From Alkalicoccobacillus murimartini (GTDB lineage: Bacteria > Bacillota > Bacilli > Bacillales > Bacillaceae_D): a stretch of DNA of 64,000 nt. Below the pieces are notes generated by a model that was not told the DNA's origin, did not search any database, and worked only from the letters and a program-made list of their open reading frames with translations. This document shows, in pieces, positions 42,217 to 51,624 of the stretch; positions within the stretch are counted from its first letter, which is position 1, and every line of letters starts with the position of its first letter. The DNA is taken from NCBI RefSeq assembly GCF_030813245.1, contig NZ_JAUSUA010000001.1:372001-436000 (forward strand), written 5' to 3'. A program made the translations under genes and the position numbers.

Positions 42217-42896
42217 ACCAAGCAGCACATGTCCTGGTTGTAGACGATGAGCAAGAACTCCTACAATTAGTCGTCACCTACCTAAAAAATGAAGAGTACG
42301 TTGTGTATACTGCGACGGATGGGCACGAAGCATTGCAAACACTTGAACAACAATCAATTGATTTAGTCATCCTAGACATTATGATGGAAGGGATGGATGG
42401 ATTTGAGTTGTGCAAAAGAATTCGAACAACTTCTCAAATCCCTGTGGTGATGCTAACGGCAAAAAGTAGTGAGGATGACCGTATTCGAGGGCTTAAGCTT
42501 GGAGCGGATGACTATGTGGTTAAGCCATTTAGTCCGAGAGAATTAATGGCACGAGTCGAAGCTGTCCTTAGACGAATGAATGTAGGACAGACTGATGTGA
42601 ATAAAATAGAGATTGCAGAATTGGTTATTGAGAAGAATGGGCGAAAGGTTTTTGTCGGAGGACATTTAGTTAATCTAACTAGAAAAGAATATGATTTGCT
42701 TGTTTTTCTACTTGAATCAAGCGGACAGGTATTTACTAGAGATCATTTACTTATGCGACTTTGGGATATTGATCATAATAAAACAGCTCGAACGGTAGAT
42801 ACTCACGTAAAAACCCTGAGGTTAAAGCTTCAAACAGCTGGACGTTTTATCCAAACAGTCTGGGGAGTAGGGTATAAATTCGAGGATCCATCATGA
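42213..42896 (+). CDS. OmpR-family response regulator
   Basis: A 227-residue regulator. The receiver has the acidic pair in VLVVDDEQELLQL, the phosphorylated aspartate in LVILDIMMEGMDG near residue 54 and the KPFSPREL lysine. The C-terminal winged helix shows VNLTRKEYDLLVFLLESSGQ and the RTVDTHVKTLRLKL recognition helix. It overlaps the lipoprotein gene and the histidine kinase gene by four bases on each side. Direct TTTCAC repeats before the downstream CopC-like gene are the best candidate target. Confidence 0.9.
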   Translation: MNQAAHVLVVDDEQELLQLVVTYLKNEEYVVYTATDGHEALQTLEQQSIDLVILDIMMEGMDGFELCKRIRTTSQIPVVMLTAKSSEDDRIRGLKLGADDYVVKPFSPRELMARVEAVLRRMNVGQTDVNKIEIAELVIEKNGRKVFVGGHLVNLTRKEYDLLVFLLESSGQVFTRDHLLMRLWDIDHNKTARTVDTHVKTLRLKLQTAGRFIQTVWGVGYKFEDPS

Positions 42897-44299
42897 AACA
42901 TTGGTCAATCAAACATAAGGTATGGAGCACGATTTTAGGTGTCATCGTATCGATTGTGATAGCGGCTGTAATCTTAGTATTTTTCCTATATGATCGGTTA
43001 TATGTAGAAAAACAAATCGAGACACTGATGCTACAAGGGGACCAATTGACGTCCGTATTTTATGGTCAAGGCAATGAAGCGTATTTTCAAGATCGATTAG
43101 CATGGGCAGATGAAAGTACAGATGCTGATATCTTATTTACTGATAATCCAATGCTGCTCGCTAGTGGAGATCCACTTGATCCTAATTCACAGTACAACTT
43201 AATAACCTTTGAAGAGCGACAACAGCTGTTAGCAGGTCAAACTGTTGTGATGCAGAGGCCTCATCCAAGGTTTGATCAGGACATATTAGGTGTGGCTATC
43301 CCACTATTTGAACAAGAAAATTTATCAGGTGCCATCTTTCTATCCCAACCTTTATCAGATATTTATGAGCCTTTCTCGGATATCCAGTGGCTTTTAATCG
43401 CAGCCCTTATTCTTCTGATTTTGTTTGTGTTATTTATGGGGAATAAGATGGTTCGTGATGTCGTCATTCCGCTTATTACCATGAAAAATGTGGCCCATCA
43501 TATTGAGCAAGGTGATTATAGCCAGTTAATCGATCTCACTGATAGTAAAGATGAATTGGGACAGCTTGCTCGTTCCTTTAATAGTTTGTCTTCTTCTCTA
43601 AATGAGGTTGAGCAGAATCGTAAAGAATTTCTCGCGAATGTGGCTCACGAGCTGCGCACACCATTAAGTTATATGAAAGGCTATGCTGAAGGGGTAGAAG
43701 AAGGCATTATATCAAAAGAAAAGGGTCTAGGTATTATTCAAAAAGAAGCAAATCGGCTTGATAGACTTGTGCATGATCTGCTTGATTTAGCACAGCTTGA
43801 GGGAGATTCCTATCAAATGATTCATGAGCCGATTGCCTTTGCAGAATTAATCGATGATGTAGTAGACCAGTTTAGCTTAGCAGCAGATAAAAAGAATGTA
43901 CGTATGGAACGTTTTCTAGATGACGAATGTATCATCATGGGGAACGCAGATCGACTTGGACAAGTGATTCGTAACTTGTTAGACAACGCGCTTTCGTACA
44001 CGCCTTCAGGCAAATGTATCTATATTACCCTTTCAAAAAATGAAAAAGACGTTTCACTTGAGATTAAAGATGAAGGAATTGGAATTCCTAATGAAGATCT
44101 TGCGGCTGTGAAGCAGCGTTTTTATCGTGTGAAAAAAGCACGTGAGCGTAAAGATGGAGGCACGGGTCTTGGGTTATCCATTGTCTCGCAAATTATTCAA
44201 AAACATGAAGGTACGTTCCTTCTTGAATCGACAGAGGGCCAAGGAACGTCTGCAAAAGTTACCTTAAAAAGCATGAATGAAAATGTGTTTAATTCTTGA
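42893..44299 (+). CDS. Sensor histidine kinase
   Basis: A 468-residue membrane kinase. Two helices, near residues 12-31 (VWSTILGVIVSIVIAAVILV) and 160-182 (IQWLLIAALILLILFVLFMG), enclose an extracellular domain of about 130 residues. A HAMP linker follows, then the H-box FLANVAHELRTPLSYMKGYA, the N-box IRNLLDNALSYTP and the G-box GGTGLGLSIVSQII. The extracellular domain is acidic and unlike known sensors. It is cotranscribed with the propeller lipoprotein and response regulator. Confidence 0.9.
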   Translation: MKHWSIKHKVWSTILGVIVSIVIAAVILVFFLYDRLYVEKQIETLMLQGDQLTSVFYGQGNEAYFQDRLAWADESTDADILFTDNPMLLASGDPLDPNSQYNLITFEERQQLLAGQTVVMQRPHPRFDQDILGVAIPLFEQENLSGAIFLSQPLSDIYEPFSDIQWLLIAALILLILFVLFMGNKMVRDVVIPLITMKNVAHHIEQGDYSQLIDLTDSKDELGQLARSFNSLSSSLNEVEQNRKEFLANVAHELRTPLSYMKGYAEGVEEGIISKEKGLGIIQKEANRLDRLVHDLLDLAQLEGDSYQMIHEPIAFAELIDDVVDQFSLAADKKNVRMERFLDDECIIMGNADRLGQVIRNLLDNALSYTPSGKCIYITLSKNEKDVSLEIKDEGIGIPNEDLAAVKQRFYRVKKARERKDGGTGLGLSIVSQIIQKHEGTFLLESTEGQGTSAKVTLKSMNENVFNS

Positions 44300-44320
44300 A
44301 CATTAGGAGATCAGATCTGA

Positions 44321-44348
44321 TTTCACCGTAATTTCACTTTTATTCGGT
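44321..44348 (+). promoter_or_regulatory. Direct repeats, candidate response-regulator box
   Basis: TTTCAC at 44321 and 44332 and the weaker TTCGGT at 44343 are spaced exactly 11 bases apart. OmpR/PhoB-type regulators bind such tandem hexamers on one face of the helix. A possible promoter TTGAGT-N17-TAGATT follows. Confidence 0.55.
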
Positions 44349-44414
44349 ACAGTAACTATGAACTCAAAGTTGAGTTTGTGAAGGACATTATATAGATTAT
44401 TTGGGAGTGTTACG

Positions 44415-44993
44415 ATGAAAGCAAAAGTAGCTAGTTTATTTTTAGTGGTTGGACTTATTATTGGGGGAGCACCTGCTGTTACTTATGCTCACTCACATCT
44501 TGAATCAACGGTACCAGAGGATGGACAAACTGTTGATGAAGCGGTTGAAACAATTGAGCTTTCATTTGATGGAGGTATTGAGCAAGCAAGCGATGTTCAG
44601 ATTTTCACAGAGGCAGGCGATGAAATTGAGCCAGCTACTGTAAATATTAATAGTCCTGAAATTGAAGTTGAATTAACTGAACCACTTATGAATGGCGAGT
44701 ATAGAGTCACTTTTAATGTGATAAGCGCAGACACACATCCGGTTGATGGTGAATTTACATTTTCGGTAGATGCTGAAGAAGTTGCTGAGCCTGCAGAAGA
44801 GGCTACTGAAGAAGAAGCAACAGAAGAAGAAATTACAGAAGAAGAGCCAGCAGAATCAGTTGAAACCGATCAACAAACGTCGGATGAGCAACAAGATAAT
44901 GAAGAGAACTCTTCCATGCTTTGGATAATTGGTGGAATCGTTGTCCTTGTTGTGATCATCGGTGCAGTCGTTGCGATGAGAAAAAAGAAATAA
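44415..44993 (+). CDS. CopC-domain protein with C-terminal membrane anchor
   Basis: A 192-residue exported protein. The signal peptide ends near HSHLESTVPEDG, whose exposed histidines match the copper site of CopC/YcnJ-type domains; ISADTHPVDGEFTFSV is the second conserved block. After the domain comes a 45-residue acidic E/T/A/P-rich linker, then one helix (MLWIIGGIVVLVVIIGAVVA) and a basic MRKKK tail. It likely sits on the outer face of the membrane and binds copper or another ligand. It follows the two-component genes, with a terminator after it. Confidence 0.82.
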   Translation: MKAKVASLFLVVGLIIGGAPAVTYAHSHLESTVPEDGQTVDEAVETIELSFDGGIEQASDVQIFTEAGDEIEPATVNINSPEIEVELTEPLMNGEYRVTFNVISADTHPVDGEFTFSVDAEEVAEPAEEATEEEATEEEITEEEPAESVETDQQTSDEQQDNEENSSMLWIIGGIVVLVVIIGAVVAMRKKK

Positions 44994-45040
44994 GGAAGTA
45001 GAACATCCGTAAACTTGCGGGTGTTCTACTTCCTTATTTC
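44994..45040 (+). terminator. Terminator of the CopC-domain gene
   Basis: GGAAGTAGAACA and TGTTCTACTTCC arms with a loop are followed by TTATTTCTTG. Confidence 0.85.
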
Positions 45041-45080
45041 TTGAAGTTTTAATGAGCGTAAAGAAAAATGTCGAAAAAAC

Positions 45081-45110
45081 ACTACCATACTTGTATGGTA
45101 GTATGGTAGT
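45081..45110. promoter_or_regulatory. GntR operator for the uronate cluster
   Basis: ACTACCATAC-TT-GTATGGTAGT at 45081-45102 is a perfect 22-bp palindrome, and GTATGGTA is repeated directly at 45101-45108. It stands 28 bases before the GntR gene. Autoregulation by the FCD-type GntR protein is the likely use. Confidence 0.72.
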
Positions 45111-45137
45111 ATTGAAATCGAAAAGGAGGACATTTCA

Positions 45138-45821
45138 TTGAATTCATCTTATAAAGGTAAAATGGCATCGGTTTCATCGCGAGTTTATGTGTATCAAACA
45201 CTGCGTGAAAGTATCACTTCACTAAATCTTAAACCAGGTGCAGCAATATCAGAAAAAGAAATTGCAGATGAACTTGATGTAAGTAGGACTCCTGTTCGAG
45301 AAGCTTTTCTACAACTTGCCCATGACCAGCTATTAGAGATTCTGCCTCAACGAGGATCTTTTGTTACTCTTATTGATTTAGAGCAAGTTGAAGACGCAAG
45401 GTTTATAAGAGAACAGCTTGAGGTTGGCATTGTGCGGTTAGCATGTACAACGTTCACAGAAGATGAACGTCAGGACATGGAAACGAATCTGATCCTTCAA
45501 GGTCAAATGATGAAAAATCAAAAGTACGATGAATTATTTAAGCTTGATGGCGCTTTTCATCGACTGATCGCATCAAGTTGTGGAAAGCTCAAAGTAGCTG
45601 AAATGATACAGCATATGAATGTTCATTTTGATCGATTAAGAATGCTAAGTCTTTCTTCGAATTTAAATTGGCCCGCTATCTATAAACATCACCAAGAAAT
45701 ACTTGCGGCCATTACGGATCGAGATGCCAATCGTGCAGAGCAAATTATGAAAGAACATTTATCTCTAATAACAGTTGATCAAGTAGCATTAAAAAAGCAG
45801 TTTCCGATTTATTTCAAATAG
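45138..45821 (+). CDS. GntR-family regulator, FCD type (UxuR-like)
   Basis: A 227-residue FadR-type regulator. The N-terminal winged helix has VYQTLRESITSLNLKPGA and EKEIADELDVSRTPVREAFL; the C-terminal FCD ligand domain holds the metal-site histidines in the DGAFHRLIASSCG and HHQEILAAITDRD blocks. The start is TTG after AAAGGAGG. It heads the TRAP-uxu-kdg operon and probably senses a uronate-pathway intermediate. Confidence 0.87.
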   Translation: MNSSYKGKMASVSSRVYVYQTLRESITSLNLKPGAAISEKEIADELDVSRTPVREAFLQLAHDQLLEILPQRGSFVTLIDLEQVEDARFIREQLEVGIVRLACTTFTEDERQDMETNLILQGQMMKNQKYDELFKLDGAFHRLIASSCGKLKVAEMIQHMNVHFDRLRMLSLSSNLNWPAIYKHHQEILAAITDRDANRAEQIMKEHLSLITVDQVALKKQFPIYFK

Positions 45822-45874
45822 ACTTGTCTATTTGTGAAAATGATGTAAGCGTATTCTATGTCAGGAGGGTTCGT

Positions 45875-46882
45875 ATGATTAGAAAAACTATGTTGGCTGC
45901 TTCCTCAATGATATTTCTCATGGTAGGCTGCTCAACACAAGCTCAAGAAGATGATATAACGCATTGGAAGATGACTCATATATCAGACGCAAGTCATTTA
46001 TGGCACAAAACCGCTTTAGAGTTCTCAGAACGTGTGGAAGAAAAAACAGATGGTAAGGTTCAAATTGAAGTGTTTCCGAATAGCCAGTTAGGTAATGAAG
46101 TGGATAATATAAATAGTATTAAATTTGGAGCAACTGATTTAACCATCACAGGAGAAACACTCGAGGTATGGACACCAAATGCTATTTTGTTAGCGGTACC
46201 ATATGCGTTTGAAGATGAAGAGCATATGCGAGACGTAGTAGAAGGTGACATTGGACGTACGATTGAAAGCGATATCACAGAAGACGTTGGATTAACTCCT
46301 TTATTCTATATGGAGCGTGCTCCTCGTAATTTAACATCAAATGCACCGATATCACATCCGGATGATTTAAGTGGTTTTAGCATGAGGGTCCCAAATGTAC
46401 CGTTATTTTTAGATACATGGGCAGAAGCTGGAGCTAAGCCTCAAGTAATCAATTTAAATGAAGTATTTACTGGACTTCAACAGGGTGTCATTGCTGGTCA
46501 AGAGAATCCAAATGATTTGATTTATAGTAATGGATTTTACGAGGTACAAGATTATTTGAACTTAACGGAGCATGTTCGCTCTTGGATCTATGTAGTTGTT
46601 GGAAATGAACAACTTGAAAAGTTACCTGAGGATCAGAGACAAGCTGTTGAAGAAGCAGCATTAGAAGCTCAGGAATTTGCTCGCGATCTACAAGAAGAGG
46701 AGCAAGAAGCCTTATCGGATCTTTTAAAGGAACGTGGAATGACTTTTAATGAAGATGTCGATCAGGAAGCTTTTCGTGAAGCCATGCTACCTGCTTTAGA
46801 AGAAAATCTAGGTGAAGAGCAGTACGAACTGTACCTAGAGATGGTTGAGCAAGGAACGGGAATTGAGGTGGACAGTGAATGA
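45875..46882 (+). CDS. TRAP transporter substrate-binding lipoprotein (DctP)
   Basis: A 335-residue binding protein. The signal ends with the lipobox MVGC, so it is anchored on the outside. DctP hallmarks are FPNSQLGNEVDNINSIKFGA and the R-x-P ligand arginine in FSMRVPNVPLFLD; GQENPNDLIYSN is the second contact region. The frame is open upstream, but CAGGAGGG five bases before the ATG at 45875 fixes the start. Being linked to uxuA and kdg genes, the ligand is probably a hexuronate or sugar acid. Confidence 0.9.
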   Translation: MIRKTMLAASSMIFLMVGCSTQAQEDDITHWKMTHISDASHLWHKTALEFSERVEEKTDGKVQIEVFPNSQLGNEVDNINSIKFGATDLTITGETLEVWTPNAILLAVPYAFEDEEHMRDVVEGDIGRTIESDITEDVGLTPLFYMERAPRNLTSNAPISHPDDLSGFSMRVPNVPLFLDTWAEAGAKPQVINLNEVFTGLQQGVIAGQENPNDLIYSNGFYEVQDYLNLTEHVRSWIYVVVGNEQLEKLPEDQRQAVEEAALEAQEFARDLQEEEQEALSDLLKERGMTFNEDVDQEAFREAMLPALEENLGEEQYELYLEMVEQGTGIEVDSE

Positions 46883-47358
46883 GAACAGCAGCGAAGTTAG
46901 ATAAACTATTAAATTATTTAACCATTATTCTTTTTACTAGCTTACTACTTGTGGTAGTCATACAAATCATGAGTCGATACCTTCCTTACAGTGCTATTTG
47001 GACGGAAGAATTATCAAGATATTTATTTGTCTATTCGATCACCGTAGCTGCACCTCTTGCGATTCGTAAGAATGAGTTTATTAAGGTAGATATGTTGTTA
47101 ATGATGCTACCGGAGAAAACGAGAAGAATCTACGAGTGTGTGACGTATGCGATTGTGGCCGTATTTGGAATCGTTCTATTTATAACAGGTATCCAATTCT
47201 TTCAGCTAGGATTGGAATTCTCATCTCCCACAATTGGATTTCAAATGAGCTATGTGTATATATCTGTACCGATTCTTGCCTTTTTAATTGTGCTTTATTC
47301 GATTTTATTTATCATTGATCAATTTACTTTACCGAAGTCAGAAGGTGAGCAACTATGA
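46879..47358 (+). CDS. TRAP transporter small permease (DctQ)
   Basis: A 159-residue membrane protein with four helices. YLPYSAIWTEELSRYLFVY is the DctQ signature between helices one and two. It overlaps both neighbours by four bases. It helps assemble the large permease with the DctP protein. Confidence 0.9.
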   Translation: MRTAAKLDKLLNYLTIILFTSLLLVVVIQIMSRYLPYSAIWTEELSRYLFVYSITVAAPLAIRKNEFIKVDMLLMMLPEKTRRIYECVTYAIVAVFGIVLFITGIQFFQLGLEFSSPTIGFQMSYVYISVPILAFLIVLYSILFIIDQFTLPKSEGEQL

Positions 47359-48629
47359 TGTCACTCCTATTGGTAGGAACGTTTTTACTGTTAATTATGA
47401 TTGGTATTCCTATTGCCTTTAGTTTAGCCCTCGCATCTCTTTTGTATCTAGTAATCGCGGGCATTCCATTAACTATTATTCCGCAAACCATGTTCTCTGG
47501 CATTAACTCTTTTGTTCTATTAGCGATTCCTGCTTTTATTCTCGCAGGTAATCTAATGAACGCTGGTGGAATTACTGAGCGAATCATTAACTTCGCAAAT
47601 GCAGTGGTTGGACACATACGAGGTGGATTAGCGTTGACAAATGTCGCTTCATCTCTAGGTTTTGCGGGGATTTCTGGAACAGCCCTTTCTGATACAGCAA
47701 GTATTGGTTCTGTTATGATTCCAGCTATGAAAAAACAAGGGTATGGATCTGGATTCTCTGCTGCTGTTACATCCATTTCATCAACAGTTGGTCCAATGTT
47801 ACCTCCATCTCTACCAATGATCATTATTGGAACTCTTGCAAGTGTGTCCATTGGAGATTTGTTTTTGGCAGGTGCCATTCCTGGAATTTTGCTAGCAATT
47901 GGTTTCCTCATTGTGACGTACATCATTTCAGTAAAAAGAGGATATCCAAAAGGCGAGCGTCAGGCGCTTTCAGTGGTTGGTAAGTCATTTTTAGGTGCAT
48001 TTTGGGCATTAATTATGGTTGTTATTATCCTTTGGGGAATTCTTGGTGGGTATTTTACGCCAACAGAAGCAGCTGTCGTATGTGTAATCTATGCTCTAAT
48101 CATTGGTGGCTTTGTCTATAGAGAATTGAAGCTAAAAGACATTCCAGCATTGTTAACGAACACGCTTAGTTCAACTGCTTCTATTCTACTATTAGTAGGA
48201 TTTGCAAATCTATTTGGGTGGATACTTGTAAGTGAGGGTGTGCCTATTCTCATTGCAGACGGCATTCTGTCGATTACAGATAACCCATTCTTCGTTATAT
48301 TATTAATTGTGATTTTGCTGCTTACAATTGGAATGTTCATGGAAACAATCGCAGCTTTGGTTATTTTGTTCCCCGTGCTTCTACCTGTGGCAACAAGTGT
48401 AGGCATGGATCCTGTTCACTTTGGTGTTGTGATGGTTCTAACATTAATGATTGGATTATCTACACCACCAGTAGGTGTCTGCTTGTTTGTCGCCTCTAGC
48501 TTTGCTAAAGTTCCGATTGGGAAAACAGTAAAAGAACTGATTCCATACTTTGCAGTCGCTATATTTGTTTTACTATTAGTGAGTTACATTCCGCAATTGT
48601 CACTATTTTTACCAAGCTTATTTGAATAA
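47355..48629 (+). CDS. TRAP transporter large permease (DctM)
   Basis: A 424-residue DctM/IT-superfamily permease with about 11-12 helices. GIPIAFSLALASLLYLVI, the Na+-site loop GFAGISGTALSDTASIGSVM, SSTVGPMLPPSLPMII and LTLMIGLSTPPVGVCLFV are family blocks. It carries the substrate delivered by DctP with Na+. It overlaps DctQ by four bases. Confidence 0.92.
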   Translation: MMSLLLVGTFLLLIMIGIPIAFSLALASLLYLVIAGIPLTIIPQTMFSGINSFVLLAIPAFILAGNLMNAGGITERIINFANAVVGHIRGGLALTNVASSLGFAGISGTALSDTASIGSVMIPAMKKQGYGSGFSAAVTSISSTVGPMLPPSLPMIIIGTLASVSIGDLFLAGAIPGILLAIGFLIVTYIISVKRGYPKGERQALSVVGKSFLGAFWALIMVVIILWGILGGYFTPTEAAVVCVIYALIIGGFVYRELKLKDIPALLTNTLSSTASILLLVGFANLFGWILVSEGVPILIADGILSITDNPFFVILLIVILLLTIGMFMETIAALVILFPVLLPVATSVGMDPVHFGVVMVLTLMIGLSTPPVGVCLFVASSFAKVPIGKTVKELIPYFAVAIFVLLLVSYIPQLSLFLPSLFE

Positions 48630-48642
48630 GGAGCTGTTTTAA

Positions 48643-49659
48643 ATGCAAGCCATTACAGTACAAGAGCCAGGAAAGCTAGTCTTAGAAACAAGAAACAAAC
48701 CCGAATTGAACCATACGACGGATGTATTAGTAAAAGTAAAAGCAGCTGGTATCTGCGGGTCAGATATGCACATCTATCATGGGAGTAACCCATTCACTGT
48801 TTATCCAAGAGTCATTGGTCATGAAGTGGCAGGAGAAGTGATGGCAGTTGGTGAAGAAGTAACAGACCTCAGTATAGGAGACACGGTTGCTCTTGAGCCT
48901 ATCTCCTTTTGCGGAAGCTGTTATGCCTGCAGAAAAGGCCGCCAAAATGTATGTGATAAGCTAGAAGTATACGGAGTACATCAAGATGGTGGCATGCGCG
49001 AATGGATGGTTGCACCAGCAAAGAAATGGCATAAACTTCATTCATCTATTTCCTTTGAAGCAGCCGCTCTCATTGAGCCATTAACAATTGGTGCTCAAGC
49101 AACCTCACGAGGCGGAGTTGAAGCTGGTGATACAGTTCTAATCATGGGAGCGGGTCCTACTGGATTAAGCTGCTTACTTATGGCAAAACAAAAAGGTGCA
49201 AAGGTCTTTATCTCTGACTTTAATCAATCAAGACTTGACTATGCGCAAAGTGTTGGTGCAGACTTTGTGGTAAATGCTGGTGATGAGGATGTAGAAGAAG
49301 TCATAGCGAGAGAAACAAATGGCGAACTGGTGAATGTAGTGATTGATGCTGTTGGGACTGCAGATACGTTTGCTCAAGCAGTGACTTTAGCTTCTGTTGC
49401 AGGTTCCATTGTTGCTCTTGGATTTAATGAAACACCATCACCAATTGCTTCATTACTAATCACTAAAAAGGAACTAACCATTGTAGGGTCTCGTCTGCAA
49501 GCGAACAAATTTCAAGAAATTGTACAGAAAGTGAATCAAGGAGAGCTAAAACCTGAGGAAATGATTTCGCATCGTTTTCAAGCAACGGACGTTCATGATG
49601 CCTTTGAATTACTAGAACAACAACCTGACAAGGTTCGTAAAGTGGTCCTAACATTTTAA
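48643..49659 (+). CDS. Zinc alcohol dehydrogenase, YjmD-like
   Basis: A 338-residue medium-chain dehydrogenase. The catalytic zinc site is seen in AGICGSDMHIYHG and VIGHEVAGEV, and the structural zinc in CGSCYACRKGRQNVC. The Rossmann start VLIMGAGPTGLSCLLMAKQK follows. It is placed before uxuA, as yjmD is in B. subtilis, and likely oxidises a sugar acid intermediate, though the exact one is not known. Confidence 0.86.
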   Translation: MQAITVQEPGKLVLETRNKPELNHTTDVLVKVKAAGICGSDMHIYHGSNPFTVYPRVIGHEVAGEVMAVGEEVTDLSIGDTVALEPISFCGSCYACRKGRQNVCDKLEVYGVHQDGGMREWMVAPAKKWHKLHSSISFEAAALIEPLTIGAQATSRGGVEAGDTVLIMGAGPTGLSCLLMAKQKGAKVFISDFNQSRLDYAQSVGADFVVNAGDEDVEEVIARETNGELVNVVIDAVGTADTFAQAVTLASVAGSIVALGFNETPSPIASLLITKKELTIVGSRLQANKFQEIVQKVNQGELKPEEMISHRFQATDVHDAFELLEQQPDKVRKVVLTF

Positions 49660-49683
49660 TAACAAAGAGAGGATGAATACAGG

Positions 49684-50775
49684 ATGAAAATGACATTTAG
49701 ATGGTACGGCGAAAATAATGATTCAGTTACATTAGAACAAATCAAACAGATTCCAGGTGTAGAAGGACTGGTTTGGGCTTTACATGACTTACCTGCTGGA
49801 GAGGTTTGGCCAGTGGATAAGATTAAAGAGATCAAACGTCAAGCAGATGAGTATGGATTTCATCTTGATGTTGTTGAAAGTGTAAATGTACATGAGGATA
49901 TTAAGTTAGGCCTTCCTTCAAGAGAACAGTACATTGAGAATTATAAGCAAACGATAGCTAATCTTGCAGAAGTAAATGTTAAGGTCATTTGCTATAATTT
50001 CATGCCGGTATTTGATTGGACAAGAACGGATCTTTTCAAAGAAATGGGTGATGGATCTACAGCATTATTCTATGAAAAGAGCAAAGTAGATTCAATGGAT
50101 CCGAAAGAATTGATTCGTCAAACAACAAGTAATTCTGCTTTTACAATGCCTGGATGGGAGCCAGAGAGGCTTGCAGGAATTGAAAAGTCTTTTGAAGCAT
50201 ATAAAGGGATGTCAGAGGATCAGCTATGGGACAATCTGCAGTATTTCCTTGAACAGATTCTACCGATCTGTGAACAGCATGATATAAAAATGGCGATTCA
50301 CCCGGACGATCCACCTTGGTCTGTTTTCGGATTGCCACGTATTATCACAAGCGAGAAGAATATTGAAAGACTGCTTTCTCTTTCTGATAGTCCTTCGCAT
50401 AATGTTACGCTGTGTAGTGGTTCGCTAGGAGCAAATCCTGCAAATGATGTACCAAAAATCATCCGTCGTTTCCACGATCGTATCCCATTTGCGCATATTC
50501 GTAATGTGAAGATCTACGACAACGGAGACTTTATCGAAACATCTCACCGATCTCAAGATGGATCTGTAGATATAGCTGATGTTGTAAAGGCATATCATGA
50601 AAACGGATTTGAGGGATATGCACGCCCAGATCACGGAAGACATATTTGGAATGAAGAATGTCGACCTGGCTATGGCTTATATGATCGTGCTCTTGGTATA
50701 ATGCACTTATGGGGCTTATGGGATGCATATGAGAACGTCAAAAAAGGAGGCGGCTCACATGTTACCAAATCATAA
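49684..50775 (+). CDS. uxuA: D-mannonate dehydratase
   Basis: A 363-residue TIM-barrel UxuA that dehydrates D-mannonate to 2-keto-3-deoxygluconate. It starts [20 protein letters not shown] as other UxuA, has [17 protein letters not shown], and [20 protein letters not shown] followed by the [13 protein letters not shown] metal region. The C-terminus overlaps the next gene by 17 bases. Confidence 0.95.
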   Translation: MKMTFRWYGENNDSVTLEQIKQIPGVEGLVWALHDLPAGEVWPVDKIKEIKRQADEYGFHLDVVESVNVHEDIKLGLPSREQYIENYKQTIANLAEVNVKVICYNFMPVFDWTRTDLFKEMGDGSTALFYEKSKVDSMDPKELIRQTTSNSAFTMPGWEPERLAGIEKSFEAYKGMSEDQLWDNLQYFLEQILPICEQHDIKMAIHPDDPPWSVFGLPRIITSEKNIERLLSLSDSPSHNVTLCSGSLGANPANDVPKIIRRFHDRIPFAHIRNVKIYDNGDFIETSHRSQDGSVDIADVVKAYHENGFEGYARPDHGRHIWNEECRPGYGLYDRALGIMHLWGLWDAYENVKKGGGSHVTKS

Positions 50776-51607
50776 ATCATTAGCTGGAAAAGTTGCTGTT
50801 GTCACTGGTGGGAGCGGTGTCTTGTGTAGTGAGATGGCTAGAGAACTTGCGAGGCAAGGAATGAAAGTAGCGATTTTAAATAGAACGGCTGAAAAAGGGA
50901 AAAAGCTTGAAGCTGACATTCATGAGCAAGGGGGAACAGCATTGGCTGTTTCCTGCGATGTGTTAGATGAATCTAGTGTTCTTTCAGCAAGTGAGAAGAT
51001 TCTAGCAGAACTCGGACCTTGCCATCTTCTTATAAATGGTGCTGGAGGCAATCATCCAGATGCTATTACAAGTAAGGAGACGTTCTCAAGCGATGATATC
51101 GCAGATCCTGAAGTGAAAAGTTTTTTTGATATGACCATGACTGGATTTGATCATGTCTTTAAGCTGAATTTACTTGGAACCGTTTTACCGACACAAGTCT
51201 TTGCAAAACAAATGGTCAATCAAGAAGGTGCAGCTATTATTAATGTATCATCTATGAGTGCGCCATCACCTATGACAAAGGTTCCTGCATATAGTGCAGC
51301 AAAAGCTGGTATTGATAACTTCACTCAATGGTTAGCAGTACATTTTGCGCAATCAGGAATTCGTGTAAATGCCATTGCACCAGGCTTCTTTTTGACAGAA
51401 CAGAATCGTAATCTCTTAACGAATTCAGATGGTAGTTTAACGGAACGTGCAGAGAAAATTATTGCGCATACACCAGTAGGTCGCTTCGGCAAACCCGAGG
51501 ATCTACTTGGAACCGTATTATGGCTAGCTGATTCGGAAAGCTCTCGTTTTGTCACAGGTATCATTGTGCCAGTTGATGGCGGATTTATGTCCTATTCAGG
51601 TGTATAG
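50759..51607 (+). CDS. SDR-type D-mannonate oxidoreductase (YjmF-like)
   Basis: A 282-residue short-chain dehydrogenase. The nucleotide motif is [20 protein letters not shown], and the catalytic residues lie in NVSSMS and PAYSAAKAG. It has the long insertion after strand 4 (GGNHPDA...) typical of fructuronate reductases of the YjmF type, so it should convert D-fructuronate to D-mannonate. AAAGGAGG just before the ATG at 50759 fixes the start. Confidence 0.86.
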   Translation: MLPNHKSLAGKVAVVTGGSGVLCSEMARELARQGMKVAILNRTAEKGKKLEADIHEQGGTALAVSCDVLDESSVLSASEKILAELGPCHLLINGAGGNHPDAITSKETFSSDDIADPEVKSFFDMTMTGFDHVFKLNLLGTVLPTQVFAKQMVNQEGAAIINVSSMSAPSPMTKVPAYSAAKAGIDNFTQWLAVHFAQSGIRVNAIAPGFFLTEQNRNLLTNSDGSLTERAEKIIAHTPVGRFGKPEDLLGTVLWLADSESSRFVTGIIVPVDGGFMSYSGV

Positions 51608-51624
51608 AGAGGAGCAATAAGAAG

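Noticed and set aside
47324-47926. A 200-codon minus-strand frame
   Set aside because: It is antisense to the DctM permease gene and resembles no protein.
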